Assembly: GCF_010550695.1 (NCBI RefSeq)
Contig: NZ_JAAGOB010000010.1
Coordinates: forward strand, 158,789-222,788
Direction: 5' to 3'
Origin: Phytoactinopolyspora alkaliphila
GTDB taxonomy: Bacteria > Actinomycetota > Actinomycetes > Jiangellales > Jiangellaceae
Length of the DNA: 64,000 bases
Part shown: piece after piece, positions 16,813 through 26,029 of the stretch
Position numbering within the stretch: position 1 is the first letter of the stretch
How the letters are laid out: every line of letters begins with the position of its first letter
Program-made: the position numbers and the translations under genes
The notes under the pieces: model-generated
The model's database searches: none
Told to the model about the DNA's origin: nothing
The model's input: the letters and a program-made list of their open reading frames with translations, nothing else

Positions 16813-16943
16813 ACTCGGACTCGGGAACCACGCGGAGGCAGGTGCCCGCCTCGTGATTCAGATGTCCAAGATCGGGAAATAGTGACGTTTGTCCTCTAGG
16901 AATACACGTTCGGCGCTCGTACTGTTACAGCAGGAGGAAGGCC

Positions 16944-16973
16944 GTGTTGATCTTGGTTTTGCGCCCCTTATGA
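16944..16973 (+). CDS. Possible 9-residue leader peptide before the MarR gene
   Basis: A near-ideal ribosome binding site, CAGGAGGAAGG, precedes GTG 16944, which opens a nine-codon frame (MLILVLRPL) stopping at 16973, 10 bp before the MarR ATG. The regulator itself has no clear ribosome binding site, so the short frame could couple or attenuate its translation. This rests only on position and signal quality. Confidence 0.22.
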   Translation: MLILVLRPL

Positions 16974-16983
16974 TCATTTGGCG

Positions 16984-17442
16984 ATGATGGATGCCACGTC
17001 CGGTTCCGAGGAGCTTGTCAGCCCCGAGCAGCTCGAGGTCTGGCGGGCGTTCGACCGCGCGCACGTGCACGTGGTCCGGCAGCTGGAAGCCGACCTGCAC
17101 GAGCTGCACCGCCTCCCGCTGCCATGGTTCGACGTCCTGGCCAGGCTGTCCGAAGCCGAGGGGCAGCGGCTGCGGATGTCGCAGCTGGCAGACCTGGTCA
17201 TGTTGTCACCCAGCGGCCTGACCCGTCTGGTGGACAGGATGATCAGCGAGGGTCTTGTGCGCCGCATCCCGGCCGAACGAGACGGACGCGGTTTCTACGC
17301 GGCGCTCGCCGAGGAAGGCAAACGCCGCCTCGGCGACGCGAGCGAGACGCACCAGCGCGGCGTTCGCGACTATCTGCTGGAGCGCTTCAACGACGACGAG
17401 CTGACCCAGCTGGCCGGCTACCTGCGGCGCGTCTACGAGTGA
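16984..17442 (+). CDS. MarR-family transcriptional regulator
   Basis: Winged-helix regulator of about 152 residues. The central DNA-binding region is QRLRMSQLADLVMLSPSG followed by LTRLVDRMISEGLVRR (recognition helix) and the wing AERDGRGFYAALAEEG, the standard MarR layout; long helices at both ends form the dimer. Two consecutive ATG codons (16984, 16987) and a TTG at 16978 are possible starts, none with a good ribosome binding site; a tiny upstream frame may couple translation. The ligand is unknown and no divergent target gene is present, so it probably regulates itself or distant genes. Confidence 0.88.
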   Translation: MMDATSGSEELVSPEQLEVWRAFDRAHVHVVRQLEADLHELHRLPLPWFDVLARLSEAEGQRLRMSQLADLVMLSPSGLTRLVDRMISEGLVRRIPAERDGRGFYAALAEEGKRRLGDASETHQRGVRDYLLERFNDDELTQLAGYLRRVYE

Positions 17443-17462
17443 TCACGCGATAGTGTCGGCGC

Positions 17463-18908
17463 GTGCGTGAACTCGAGGCGATCGTCAAGGCCTACGACGT
17501 GCGAGGCGTCGTACCTGACCAGTGGGACGTCGACGTGGCTCGCGCGTTCGGCGTCGCCGCCGCCCAGGTGCTTGCCGGGGATGATCGCTCGCTCGTGGTG
17601 GGACATGACATGCGGCCCACCTCCCCGGCCTTGTCCGCGGCGTTCGCGGAAGGGGCCACATCGCGCGGGGTCGACGTCATCGTCATCGGCTTGTCCTCGA
17701 CCGACCAGCTCTATTACGCGAGCGGTGCGCTGGATCTTCCCGGTGCGATGTTCACGGCCAGCCATAACCCGGCCGAGTACAACGGCATCAAGTTCTGTCG
17801 CCGGGGCGCCGCGCCGGTCGGGCGGGACACCGGTTTGCGGGAGATCCAGCAACTGACGCAGGCCGAGCTCGCCGGCAGCGGGCGTGGCTCGTGGGTGAGC
17901 CGATTACAGACAGCGGACGAGCGCAGTTTCCACAGCCCGTCGCGCGCTCCCGGCCGGATCGAACGCCGTGACGTTCTCTCCGATTACGCCGCCTATCTGC
18001 ACGGACTGGTCGATCTGCACGGGATCCGTCCGTTGACCGTCGTGGTCGACGCCGCGAACGGCATGGCCGGGCACACCGTGCCGGCGGTTCTGGACGCCCC
18101 GGAGCTCACCGTCGTCCCGCTCTACTTCGAACTGGACGGCACATTCCCCAACCACGAGGCGAATCCGATCGAGCCCGGCAATGTTGCTGATCTCCGGCGC
18201 GCGGTCCTGGAACACGGCGCCGACGTGGGGCTCGCCTTCGACGGCGACGCGGACCGGTGCGTCGTCGTGGACGAGCGGGGCGACATCGTTTCGCCTTCGA
18301 CCCTGACGGCGCTGATCGCGGTCCGGGAACTCCGGCGCGAGCCCGGCTCGGCCATCGTCCACAACCTCATCACCTCGCGAGCCGTGCCGGAGATCGTCGC
18401 AGAGCACGGCGGAACGCCGGTGCGGACCCGGGTCGGCCACTCCCTGATCAAGCAGCACATGGCCGAGACCGACGCGGTCTTCGGCGGCGAGCACTCGGCA
18501 CACTTCTACTTCCGGCATTTCTGGCGCGCGGACTCGGGCATGCTCGCCGCGCTGCACGTGCTCGCGGCTGTGGGGCGCACCGATGACGGACTCTCCTCCT
18601 TGCTGGCGCCGTACGAGCGATACGTAGCATCGGGGGAGCTCAACAGCCGGGTCGGTGACACCGCCGGCACCTTGGCGGCGGTCGAATCGACCTTCGCCGC
18701 CCGGCCCGATATCGGGATCGACCACTTGGACGGCCTCACGATCGAGCACACTGGTAGTCCGATGTGGTGGTTCAACCTGCGCCCGTCCAATACGGAGCCG
18801 CTGTTGCGGCTGAACGTCGAGGGAGCCGACCGGGCCACCATGGAGCGGGTACGTGACGAGGTGCTGGGCCTGGTGAAGGACCTCGCAACCGCGAACCCGG
18901 ACGCGTAG
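17463..18908 (+). CDS. manB: Phosphomannomutase/phosphoglucomutase
   Basis: Alpha-D-phosphohexomutase of 481 residues that interconverts hexose 6- and 1-phosphates, supplying GDP-mannose and glycan synthesis. The phosphoserine is Ser100 in FTASHNPAEYNG; the magnesium loop DGDADRC begins at residue 260; the sugar-binding loop GGEHSAHFYF lies near 340; the C-terminal phosphate-binding segment is RPSNTEPLLRLNVE. The GTG start lies 20 bp after the MarR stop. Codon 148 is TTA, rare in this DNA. The Trm112-like and SIS-isomerase genes follow, the conserved actinobacterial manB arrangement. Confidence 0.94.
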   Translation: MRELEAIVKAYDVRGVVPDQWDVDVARAFGVAAAQVLAGDDRSLVVGHDMRPTSPALSAAFAEGATSRGVDVIVIGLSSTDQLYYASGALDLPGAMFTASHNPAEYNGIKFCRRGAAPVGRDTGLREIQQLTQAELAGSGRGSWVSRLQTADERSFHSPSRAPGRIERRDVLSDYAAYLHGLVDLHGIRPLTVVVDAANGMAGHTVPAVLDAPELTVVPLYFELDGTFPNHEANPIEPGNVADLRRAVLEHGADVGLAFDGDADRCVVVDERGDIVSPSTLTALIAVRELRREPGSAIVHNLITSRAVPEIVAEHGGTPVRTRVGHSLIKQHMAETDAVFGGEHSAHFYFRHFWRADSGMLAALHVLAAVGRTDDGLSSLLAPYERYVASGELNSRVGDTAGTLAAVESTFAARPDIGIDHLDGLTIEHTGSPMWWFNLRPSNTEPLLRLNVEGADRATMERVRDEVLGLVKDLATANPDA

Positions 18909-18925
18909 AGACAGGAGTAAGAGGG

Positions 18926-19102
18926 ATGAGCCTTGATGCGGCGCTGCGTGATGTGATCGCCTGCCCCGTGTGCCACGGTTCGCTGGACGAGGTGGAGACG
19001 GCCGGTGGGACGAGTGAACTCGTCTGCTCGGGCTGCCGGCTCGCCTATCCGATCCAGGACGGCATCCCGGTCCTCCTTGCCGATCAGGCCCGTCACGCGT
19101 AG
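18926..19102 (+). CDS. Trm112-family small zinc-ribbon protein
   Basis: A 58-residue protein with two CxxC knuckles, CPVC near residue 13 and CSGC near residue 34, and the family ending YPIQDGIPVLL. In bacteria these Trm112/YcaR-like proteins are thought to support methyltransferases; the exact partner here is unknown. The ATG at 18926 has AGGAGTAAGAGGG upstream. It lies between manB and the SIS isomerase with short gaps, a conserved neighbourhood in actinobacteria, so it is almost certainly cotranscribed with them. Confidence 0.88.
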   Translation: MSLDAALRDVIACPVCHGSLDEVETAGGTSELVCSGCRLAYPIQDGIPVLLADQARHA

Positions 19103-19107
19103 CCGCC

Positions 19108-20121
19108 GTGTTCTTCGACACCGCCCTCGACGACCCTGAAGCGCTCGGTCAGATCGACGGTGTCCTGCGGGACATCGCCAGCTGGGGAGCCCAGGTGCGC
19201 CGCGCCTACGGCGCCGCCGCGGACGCCCTCGCGGACCTCGACGCCGGGGACCGGCCCCGTGCCGTCGTGGCCGGCGGACCGGATGGCCGGTTGTTCCGGG
19301 CCGTCCTCGAGCCGATCTGCCCGGTGCCGTTTGTGGCGTGGCCGCATCCGGGACTGCCCGCGTGGGCCGGGCCGCTCGATCTGGTGGTGGTGGTCTGCGC
19401 CGAAGGCTCCGGGATAGACGCGGTTTCCACGGCAGCGGAGGCGCGACGGCGTGGATGCGCGCTGCTGGTCGCCGCGCCCGAGGGATCTGAGCTGCACACG
19501 GTCTCCGATGGGCGGGACGCGGTGTTCCTGCCCGCATCGGGCTCGAACGCGACGGCGCTGGCGGTGCCTGTCCTGAGTGCTCTGCACCGGCTCGGGCTCG
19601 GTCCCGACGTGCAGCCGGAGTCGGTCGCCGACGCCCTGGACGACATCGCCGAGCGGTGCTCACCCCGCGTGGGAGTGGACGAGAACGTGGCCAAGGAGGT
19701 CGCGCTCGCGCTCGCCGACAGTACGCCACTGGTATGGGGTGGCTCGGTACTCGCTGCGCGGGCCGCGCGACGGATCGCCGAAGCATTGCGCTCGGCCAGC
19801 GGGAGGCCGGCGGTAGCCGGGGACGACGAGCAACTGGTTCCGCTGTTGTCCAACGCACCCGAGGTCGATGTTTTCGCCGACCCGTTCGAGGACGGTCCCG
19901 CCCCTTTGCGGCCCGTGCTGATCATCCTCGACGACGGGACCGAGTCGCCCGTGCTCGATGTCGCTCGACGGCGGCTGGAGGCCGAGGCCGAACAGGCTTC
20001 GGTGCGTGTCTATCCCGTGCGAGCGGCCGAAGGCTCGCAGATCGGCCGGTTCGTCACCCTCCTCGCCGTCGGGCGTTACGCAGCCGCGTATCTGGCGCTA
20101 GGGATGGGCCGCCCCGCCTGA
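19108..20121 (+). CDS. SIS-domain sugar isomerase-like protein (bifunctional phosphoglucose/phosphomannose isomerase family)
   Basis: A 337-residue protein of the SIS / PGI-PMI family. The N-terminal SIS half contains [20 protein letters not shown], and the C-terminal half matches the PGI/PMI C-terminal domain with [16 protein letters not shown] and [13 protein letters not shown] near the end. Sugar-phosphate isomerisation is expected, but the phosphate-binding serine loop is degenerate (AEGSG in place of a clearer SxSGxT), so activity is uncertain. It follows the Trm112-like gene by 5 bp with a GTG start, in the manB cluster. A tandem repeat region follows the stop. Confidence 0.83.
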   Translation: MFFDTALDDPEALGQIDGVLRDIASWGAQVRRAYGAAADALADLDAGDRPRAVVAGGPDGRLFRAVLEPICPVPFVAWPHPGLPAWAGPLDLVVVVCAEGSGIDAVSTAAEARRRGCALLVAAPEGSELHTVSDGRDAVFLPASGSNATALAVPVLSALHRLGLGPDVQPESVADALDDIAERCSPRVGVDENVAKEVALALADSTPLVWGGSVLAARAARRIAEALRSASGRPAVAGDDEQLVPLLSNAPEVDVFADPFEDGPAPLRPVLIILDDGTESPVLDVARRRLEAEAEQASVRVYPVRAAEGSQIGRFVTLLAVGRYAAAYLALGMGRPA

Positions 20122-20138
20122 TCAGCGCGCCCTCGCGC

Positions 20139-20262
20139 CATCTGGAAGCTTGTGGCGGTTGCGCCTTGGCCATGCGGACGCTTGTGGTCGCCTGGGTGCT
20201 ATCTGGAAGCTTGCGGCGTTGGTGCCTGACTACATGGAAGCTCGTGGACGGTGTGCCATTCC
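20139..20262. repeat. Four imperfect ~31-bp tandem repeats
   Basis: Four units starting at about 20139, 20171, 20200 and 20233 share CAT(C)TGGAAGCTTGTGGCGG followed by a T/G-rich tail ending in GCC. Periods are 32, 29 and 33 bp. Units 1 and 3 keep ATCTGGAAGCTTG exactly. They fill the gap between the SIS gene and the ROK promoter and contain no gene. Confidence 0.7.
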
Positions 20263-20305
20263 GCCGACGCGTGGGCACATCTCGGTGACGCGAATACTGC
20301 TCCTG

Positions 20306-20348
20306 TTGACGAGACATTATTGGGATGTTAATTTTCTTCTAAATTTAG
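20306..20348 (+). promoter_or_regulatory. Promoter and candidate operator of the sugar regulon
   Basis: TTGACG (20306-20311) and TAATTT (20329-20334) are 17 bp apart in an unusually AT-rich patch. The perfect palindrome CTAAATTTAG (20339-20348) overlaps the expected transcription start, 18 bp before the ATG of the ROK gene. AT-rich palindromes are typical ROK-repressor sites, so this is a good autoregulatory operator candidate. Confidence 0.55.
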
Positions 20349-20365
20349 TCCTGAATGGAGTTTCC

Positions 20366-21580
20366 ATGTCGGCGTCGAACGGTGCGGCTGCCCGCGGTGA
20401 CCTGGTCCCGTCGGCCATCCTCGGCTTGCTCGGCACTCGGGGGCCTGCATCTCGGGCGGACATCGCCCGGACGCTGGAGGTCAGCCCCGCGACGGTCACC
20501 CAGGCGACCAAGAGCCTGCTGCGCCGGGGCCTGGTAGCGGAGCTGGACCACGTCCCGTCGCACGGTGGCAGGCCAGCACGGCTGATCGGGCTGGTCAGTG
20601 ATGCGGGCGGTGCCCTCGGCGTCAAGGTCACGGCGGACCATGTGGCCGTCGTCGACGTGGAGCTGGACGGAACCGTCCGTGACTCGGCGTCCCATCCGTT
20701 CGATCCCGAGTCGCCGACGGCGCTGGACCGGCTGGGTGACATCCTCGGCGCGGCGATGGACGATCGCGGTGGCCGGCACCTGCTCGGCGTCGGTGTCGGC
20801 ATCCCGGGAGCGGTGGACTCGCAGGCGGTGGGGATCGTCTCGGCTCCCACCCTCGGCTGGAACGAGGCCCACGTGGGGCCCATCCTCCGTTCGACGCTCG
20901 GTGTCCCCGTTCTCGTGGAGAACGACGTCAACACGCTCGCCGTCGCCGAACGGCTCTACGGCATCGGGCAGTCCTACTCGTCGTACCTGGTCGTCACGAT
21001 CGGCCGGGGCATCGGCTGCGGGATCGTCGTGGACGGGGCCGTCTACCGGGGCGCCGGCGGGGGTGCCGGTGAGATCGGGCACATCCCGATCACCGTCGAC
21101 GGGCCACTGTGCGGATGCGGCTCCTACGGCTGCCTGGAGGCCCACATCGGTGAGGCCGGTCTGGTCCGGATGGCGCTCGAGCGCGGTGTTATCGGGCCCC
21201 GGGGCACCAGCCGCGGGCTGCTGTCCGCCGCAGAGGACGGCAACCCGGCGGCCCGCGAGATCTATCGGGAGGCCGGCGAGCTCCTGGGACGCGGCCTCGC
21301 CGGGGTGGTTCACACGGTCGACCCGGAGACGATCATGATCCTCGGTGAGGGTATCGACGCCTGGGAATACTGGGAGCCCGGGTTCGAGACGGCCTTCCGG
21401 CGGCACCTGATCCCGTCTCGCCGGGGCCTCACCTACGTGGTGGAGCCGTGGGCGGAGGACAAGTGGGCTCTCGGGGCCGCGGCGCTGGTCTTCGCCTCGC
21501 CGTTCGACGCCACCGGCGCCAGCGGTGACCAGGGCAGGCTGGTCCGTGAGCGGTTGCACGCCAGCCAGGGCGAGGCCTGA
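20366..21580 (+). CDS. ROK-family transcriptional regulator
   Basis: Sugar-responsive repressor of 404 residues. A winged helix lies at about 18-75 ([20 protein letters not shown], then [12 protein letters not shown]). The ROK fold follows, with [26 protein letters not shown] and the zinc-binding [10 protein letters not shown]. It probably represses the downstream transporter and glycosidase genes until the imported sugar or its product binds. ATG 20366 follows ATGGAG and begins a normal N terminus; the upstream frame runs through the tandem repeats and is not coding. The stop overlaps the permease ATG (TGATG), so it is the first gene of a six-gene operon. Confidence 0.92.
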   Translation: MSASNGAAARGDLVPSAILGLLGTRGPASRADIARTLEVSPATVTQATKSLLRRGLVAELDHVPSHGGRPARLIGLVSDAGGALGVKVTADHVAVVDVELDGTVRDSASHPFDPESPTALDRLGDILGAAMDDRGGRHLLGVGVGIPGAVDSQAVGIVSAPTLGWNEAHVGPILRSTLGVPVLVENDVNTLAVAERLYGIGQSYSSYLVVTIGRGIGCGIVVDGAVYRGAGGGAGEIGHIPITVDGPLCGCGSYGCLEAHIGEAGLVRMALERGVIGPRGTSRGLLSAAEDGNPAAREIYREAGELLGRGLAGVVHTVDPETIMILGEGIDAWEYWEPGFETAFRRHLIPSRRGLTYVVEPWAEDKWALGAAALVFASPFDATGASGDQGRLVRERLHASQGEA

Positions 21581-22605
21581 TGACACGGCCACAGCCGCAG
21601 CTCGGCTCCGAGCACGCCGCCGTTGAGGCGCCCGGCAACCCACTCGAGGCCGATGCGCGACGGGGCGCCGGGTCATCCCAGCCGGCGCCGGCGAGACGGT
21701 CTCCGGGACGGCCCGCCACTACTCGCCGGCTCTCTCCACGGGTGCGCACCACCGGCTGGGTGTTGTTCTTCCTGCTCCCGAGCGGCGTACCGCTGCTGGT
21801 GTTCACCTTCGTGCCGATGGTGTCGTCGGCCTGGGTGAGCCTGCACGAGTGGAACCTGATCTCATCCATGACCTGGGTGGGGCTGGACAACTACGCGCAC
21901 CTGCTCACCGACCCGGGCACGCGCCGGGTCTTCGGGCACACCCTGCTCTACATCGGCGGCTACTTCCCGCTCGTCTACGCGGGAGGCCTGGGCCTGGCCA
22001 TCGTGCTGAACCGGCAGCTGGCGGGACGGGCGTTCTTCCGCGCCGCGTACTTCCTGCCCGTGGTGACCAGCTGGGTGGTCGTCGCGCTGGTCTGGCAGTG
22101 GCTGCTCAACCCGTCCAACGGCCTGGTGAACCAGGTGCTCGGCTTCTTCAGTTTGGGCCAGCCCGGCTGGTGGACGGACCCGGCGTGGGCGATGCCGTCG
22201 GTCATCCTCGCCTCGGCGTGGAAGGACGTCGGCTTCGTCATGGTCATTCTGCTCGCCGGCCTGCAGGCGATCCCGCAGGAGATGTACGAGGCGGCGAAGA
22301 TCGACGGAGCCAGCGGATGGAAGCTCTTCCGGCACGTGACGCTGCCGCTGCTCTCGCCGTCGACGTTCTTCGTGATCGTCATCTCATTGATCAATGGGTT
22401 CCAGGTCTTCGACCAGGTGTACGTGATGACCGGTGGCGGCCCCGCGGGCTCGAGCCAGGTGGTGGTCGGCCAGATCTACGACCTGACTTTCAGGTATGGA
22501 CGGGCGGGTGAGGCGTCGGCGCTCTCATGGCTGCTGTTCGCCGTCATCCTCGCCGTCACCGCCCTTCAGATCCGTGGCCAGCGCAGGTGGGTGCACTATG
22601 GCTGA
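21580..22605 (+). CDS. Carbohydrate ABC transporter permease (MalF/UgpA-like)
   Basis: Membrane subunit of a CUT1-type sugar importer, 341 residues. A polar N-terminal tail of about 55 residues precedes six hydrophobic segments beginning GWVLFFLLPSGVPLLVFTFV. The coupling loop is EMYEAAKIDGASGWKLFRHV with the following TLPLL, the classical EAA motif. The start overlaps the ROK stop by one base and the end overlaps the next permease by 8 bp. It works with the downstream permease and the lipoprotein; an ATPase gene is absent here, so a shared MsiK-type ATPase encoded elsewhere is expected, as is common in actinobacteria. Confidence 0.94.
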   Translation: MTRPQPQLGSEHAAVEAPGNPLEADARRGAGSSQPAPARRSPGRPATTRRLSPRVRTTGWVLFFLLPSGVPLLVFTFVPMVSSAWVSLHEWNLISSMTWVGLDNYAHLLTDPGTRRVFGHTLLYIGGYFPLVYAGGLGLAIVLNRQLAGRAFFRAAYFLPVVTSWVVVALVWQWLLNPSNGLVNQVLGFFSLGQPGWWTDPAWAMPSVILASAWKDVGFVMVILLAGLQAIPQEMYEAAKIDGASGWKLFRHVTLPLLSPSTFFVIVISLINGFQVFDQVYVMTGGGPAGSSQVVVGQIYDLTFRYGRAGEASALSWLLFAVILAVTALQIRGQRRWVHYG

Positions 22606-23467
22606 CCTCTCCACCGTCTCCCGTCCGCCGGCGGCGCCGGCCACGCGGGTGCCGCGAAACGCGCCGCGGCGCACCATGCTCTACCTGGGCGTGATCGCGG
22701 GCGGCCTGGTGATGCTCTTCCCGTTCCTGTGGACCGTCGTCACCTCGATCACCACGGACGGCAACCTCTCCGGAGGGCCCACGCTGATCGTCGAGGATCC
22801 CACGCTGGACGCCTACCGGACGCTGTTCGAGGCGCTGCCGATGTGGCGCATCGTGGCCAACTCGTTCGGGGTGGCCGTGGCGGCCACCGTCTTCCAGCTG
22901 ATCACTGGGTCGATGGCGGCTTACGGGTTCGCACGCCTGCAGTTCCGCGGCAAGAACATCATCTTCGCCCTCTACCTGGCGACGCTGATGGTGCCCATGC
23001 AGGTACTCGTCGTTCCGCTGTTCATCCAGATGACCAGGTTCAACCTGAACGACACGTACTTCGCCCTGCTGGCGCCCTCTGTGGCGTCGGCGTTCGGCAT
23101 CTTCCTGCTCAAGCAGGCGATGGAGAGCGTGCCGCGGGAACTGGACGAGGCCGCGACCATCGACGGCGCGAACCACCTGCGCATCTACGCCACCATCATC
23201 CTCCCGCTGGTGCGACCGGCATTGGCGACGCTGGCCGTGTTCGCATTCATGAGCAGCTGGAACAGCTTCCTATGGCCGCTGGTGGTCATCCGCTCACCCG
23301 AACTGATGACCCTCCCGCTCGGTCTCGCCACACTGCATGGTCAGTTCACCACCGCGTGGAACGTCGTGATGGCCGGCTCGGTCATCTCCATCCTGCCCAT
23401 CGCCGTGGTCTATCTGTTCGCGCAACGACACATCATCGCCGGCATGGCGCACTCCGGCCTCAAGTGA
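22598..23467 (+). CDS. Carbohydrate ABC transporter permease (MalG/UgpE-like)
   Basis: Second CUT1 permease, 289 residues with six membrane segments. The coupling loop reads RELDEAATIDGANHLRIYAT with the following IILPL. The ATG at 22598 lies inside the end of the previous gene, so translation should be coupled. It forms the sugar channel with the preceding MalF-like subunit. The binding lipoprotein begins 23 bp after the stop. As with its partner, the energising ATPase must be encoded outside this cluster. Confidence 0.94.
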   Translation: MADLSTVSRPPAAPATRVPRNAPRRTMLYLGVIAGGLVMLFPFLWTVVTSITTDGNLSGGPTLIVEDPTLDAYRTLFEALPMWRIVANSFGVAVAATVFQLITGSMAAYGFARLQFRGKNIIFALYLATLMVPMQVLVVPLFIQMTRFNLNDTYFALLAPSVASAFGIFLLKQAMESVPRELDEAATIDGANHLRIYATIILPLVRPALATLAVFAFMSSWNSFLWPLVVIRSPELMTLPLGLATLHGQFTTAWNVVMAGSVISILPIAVVYLFAQRHIIAGMAHSGLK

Positions 23468-23490
23468 AACGCAACCGAAAGGACCTCATC

Positions 23491-24762
23491 ATGGTGCGAC
23501 GACGCTCCATCACCATCACCGCAGGGCTAGGTGTCCTCGTCCTGGCGCTCGGTGCCTGCTCCCAGGGATCGTCGAGCTCCAGCTCGACGTCCGAGTCGGA
23601 CAGCGCCGAAGGCACGACCACCACCACCATCCGTTACATGAACTTCTCGGCGAACGACGGTCACGAGGCCGACCTCGACCGCATCGTCGAGGCGTTCGAG
23701 GAGGCCCACAGCGACGTCCAGGTTGAGGTGGAGACCATCCCGTACGCGGACTACTTCACCAAGCTGCAGACGGCGGTGGCCGGCGGTACCGTCTCGGATG
23801 CCTTCGAGCTCAACTACGAGAACTTCGTGACCTATGCGGAGAACGGGTCGCTGGCGCCGCTGGAGGGCATCGACGGCAGCGCGTACCGGGAGTCGCTGCT
23901 CGACGCGTTCAACCGGGACGGTACGCAGTACGGCGTGCCGACGTCGTTCTCCAACGTCGTGCTCTTCTACAACAAGACCCTGTTCGAGGAGAACGGCGTC
24001 GACCTGCCGACCGGCGACTGGACCTGGTCGGACGTGCAGGCGGCCGCCGAGGAGCTGACCGACGCCGACGCCGGCGTGTGGGGCAACTACCAGCCGATCA
24101 GCTTCCACGAGTTCTACAAGACGCTCGCCCAGGCGGGTGGGCAGTTCCTCAACGACGACGCCACCGAGGCGACCTTCAACACTGCGGAGGGCGTGCGTGC
24201 CGCGTCGTGGCTGGTGGAGAAGGCGGGAACGACGATGCCCACGGAGGCCGACGGCGCCGGGACGCCGGACTTCGACTCCAACCTCTTCGCCGAAGGCAAG
24301 CTCGCCATGTGGAACACCGGCATCTGGATGTTCGGCGGCATGGCCGACACGGATTTCGAGTGGGACATCGTGGTCGAGCCCGGTGACACCACCAAGGCCT
24401 CGGCGATGTTCGCCAACGGCGCTGTCGTCTCGGCGAGCAGCGAGCACGTCGACGCCGCGCAGCGGTGGGTGGACTTCCTGGCCGCCTCGGACACCACGAC
24501 CGAAGTGCGGCTGGAGACGTCGTGGGAGCTGCCGCCGGTGGCGGACGAGTCGAAGCTCTCGGAGTACCTCGACGTGACGCCTCCGGAGAACCGGCAGGCG
24601 GTCCTGGACTCGCTCGACGCCGTGGTGCTGCCTCCGGTGATCGAGCGCCAGCAGGAGATGCAGGACATCGTCTCCGAGGAGCTCGGCAGCGCCGCCGCGG
24701 GCCGCAAGTCGGTTGAGGACGCCCTTGCCGACGCCGAGGACCGGGTCAACGCACTGCTGTGA
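23491..24762 (+). CDS. Sugar-binding lipoprotein (family 1 solute-binding protein)
   Basis: Extracellular binding protein of a CUT1 importer, 423 residues. A lipoprotein signal peptide ends in LALGAC, with Cys23 as the lipidation site, followed by a Ser/Thr-rich linker. The mature part resembles MalE-type proteins: RYMNFSANDGHEADLDRIVE at the start and GKLAMWNTGIWMF in the middle. The ATG at 23491 has AAAGGACC upstream. It should capture an oligosaccharide and deliver it to the two permeases. The ligand is not readable from sequence; the neighbouring glycosidases suggest an alpha-linked glucose- or xylose-containing sugar. Confidence 0.94.
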   Translation: MVRRRSITITAGLGVLVLALGACSQGSSSSSSTSESDSAEGTTTTTIRYMNFSANDGHEADLDRIVEAFEEAHSDVQVEVETIPYADYFTKLQTAVAGGTVSDAFELNYENFVTYAENGSLAPLEGIDGSAYRESLLDAFNRDGTQYGVPTSFSNVVLFYNKTLFEENGVDLPTGDWTWSDVQAAAEELTDADAGVWGNYQPISFHEFYKTLAQAGGQFLNDDATEATFNTAEGVRAASWLVEKAGTTMPTEADGAGTPDFDSNLFAEGKLAMWNTGIWMFGGMADTDFEWDIVVEPGDTTKASAMFANGAVVSASSEHVDAAQRWVDFLAASDTTTEVRLETSWELPPVADESKLSEYLDVTPPENRQAVLDSLDAVVLPPVIERQQEMQDIVSEELGSAAAGRKSVEDALADAEDRVNALL

Positions 24763-24856
24763 AGCTGCGGGCGCCGGTGACGAGCCGGCCACGAGCCGTC
24801 CACGAACCGGCGCCCACTCTTCGCCCCCTGCAGCCCGACGTGAGGACTCACCACCG

Positions 24857-26029
24857 ATGACCACCACGCCCACTTCGCCCGCCCTCGATCCGGCGGACAC
24901 GGCCGCGCTGGCCGACCTGGCACACCGCAGTCACCAGGTCATCACCCAGTACCAGCATCCGTCCGGTGCCTACCCGGCGTCCCCGACGTTCTCGGCATAC
25001 CGCGGGTTCGCCTGGTTCCGTGACGGCTCGTTCACCGCCGAGGGCATCTCCCGGTATGGAGACGTGGAATCGGCGAACCGTTTCCACGACTGGGCGAGCA
25101 CCGTGCTCACCGACCGGGCCGACGACGTCGCCCGGCTCGTCGCGGCGGCCGCGGCGGGTGAGGACGTGCCGGTCGAGCGGATGCTGCCGACCCGCTTCAC
25201 CCTGGAGGGCGCTGACGGCACCGCCGACTGGTGGGACTTCCAGACCGACGGCTACGGGATGTGGCTGTGGGCGGTGACCACCCATGCCGGACGCCACGGA
25301 ATGGACCTGGCGAGATGGACGACCGGAATCCGGGTGTGCGTGGCCTACGTCGCGGCTTTCTGGGACCGCCCCTGTTACGACTGGTGGGAGGAGAACCTGG
25401 AGCACCGGCACGTCTCCACCCTCGGTGCCATCTACGGAGGGCTGGCCGCCGTCGCCGAGAGCGGTGTGCTGGACGCTGACGGCGCGGCGAAGGCACGGCA
25501 GGTGGCCGGCGAGATCCGTAAGCTCGTCCGGGAGGAGGGCGTCCATGGAGGTCACCTGACCAAGTGGCTCGGCTCCGAGGTCGTCGACGGCTCCCTGCCC
25601 GCATGTGTCGTGCCGTTCGGCCTGGTGGAGGCCGGCGACCCCATCGCCGGGGCCACGCTGGACGCGGTGGCGCGGGATCTCGACGTGGACGGCGGCGTGC
25701 ACCGCTTCCGGGCCGACGTCTTCTACGGCGGAGGGCAGTGGCTCCTGCTCTCCGCCCTGCTCGGCTGGAATCGTGCCGTGACGGGCGACACCGACGCCGC
25801 CTGGCGCTACCTGCGCTGGATGGTCTCCCACACCACCTCGGGCGGCGATATGCCCGAGCAGGTCCCCGATCACCTGCTGGCGCCCGAGCACCGGGACGAG
25901 TGGCTGGAACGGTGGGGGCCGGTGGCCACGCCGTTGCTGTGGTCCCACGGTATGTACCTCATCCTCGCCGACGAGCTCGGCATCTTCCGGGGAACGCGTG
26001 ATCGACGGGATGGAGGGCAGCTGCGATGA
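24857..26029 (+). CDS. GH15-like (alpha/alpha)6-barrel glycoside hydrolase
   Basis: Cytoplasmic protein of 390 residues without a signal peptide. Segments typical of glucoamylase/trehalase-like GH15 barrels are visible in order: FAWFRDGSFTAEG (about 50-62), WWDFQTDGYGMWLW (about 122-135), WWEENLEHRHVST with a likely catalytic acid Glu (about 176-188), and GGDMPEQV with a likely catalytic base Glu near 333. It should release monosaccharides from a small imported oligosaccharide. The gene ends with an ATGA overlap into the GH31 gene, so the two enzymes are made together. The family call is from motif pattern only; specificity is open. Confidence 0.75.
   Translation: MTTTPTSPALDPADTAALADLAHRSHQVITQYQHPSGAYPASPTFSAYRGFAWFRDGSFTAEGISRYGDVESANRFHDWASTVLTDRADDVARLVAAAAAGEDVPVERMLPTRFTLEGADGTADWWDFQTDGYGMWLWAVTTHAGRHGMDLARWTTGIRVCVAYVAAFWDRPCYDWWEENLEHRHVSTLGAIYGGLAAVAESGVLDADGAAKARQVAGEIRKLVREEGVHGGHLTKWLGSEVVDGSLPACVVPFGLVEAGDPIAGATLDAVARDLDVDGGVHRFRADVFYGGGQWLLLSALLGWNRAVTGDTDAAWRYLRWMVSHTTSGGDMPEQVPDHLLAPEHRDEWLERWGPVATPLLWSHGMYLILADELGIFRGTRDRRDGGQLR

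Noticed and set aside
16961-16983. Possible remnant of palindromic family 2 (GCGCCCC then TGATCATTTGG)
   Set aside because: Only about 15 bases resemble the outer arm, with no second arm or centre; chance is likely.
20139-20262. CRISPR array
   Set aside because: Units are contiguous and degenerate, with no unique spacers and no cas genes nearby.
20150-20365. N-terminal extension of the ROK regulator
   Set aside because: The frame runs through the tandem repeats and promoter; the ROK N terminus and ribosome binding site fit ATG 20366.
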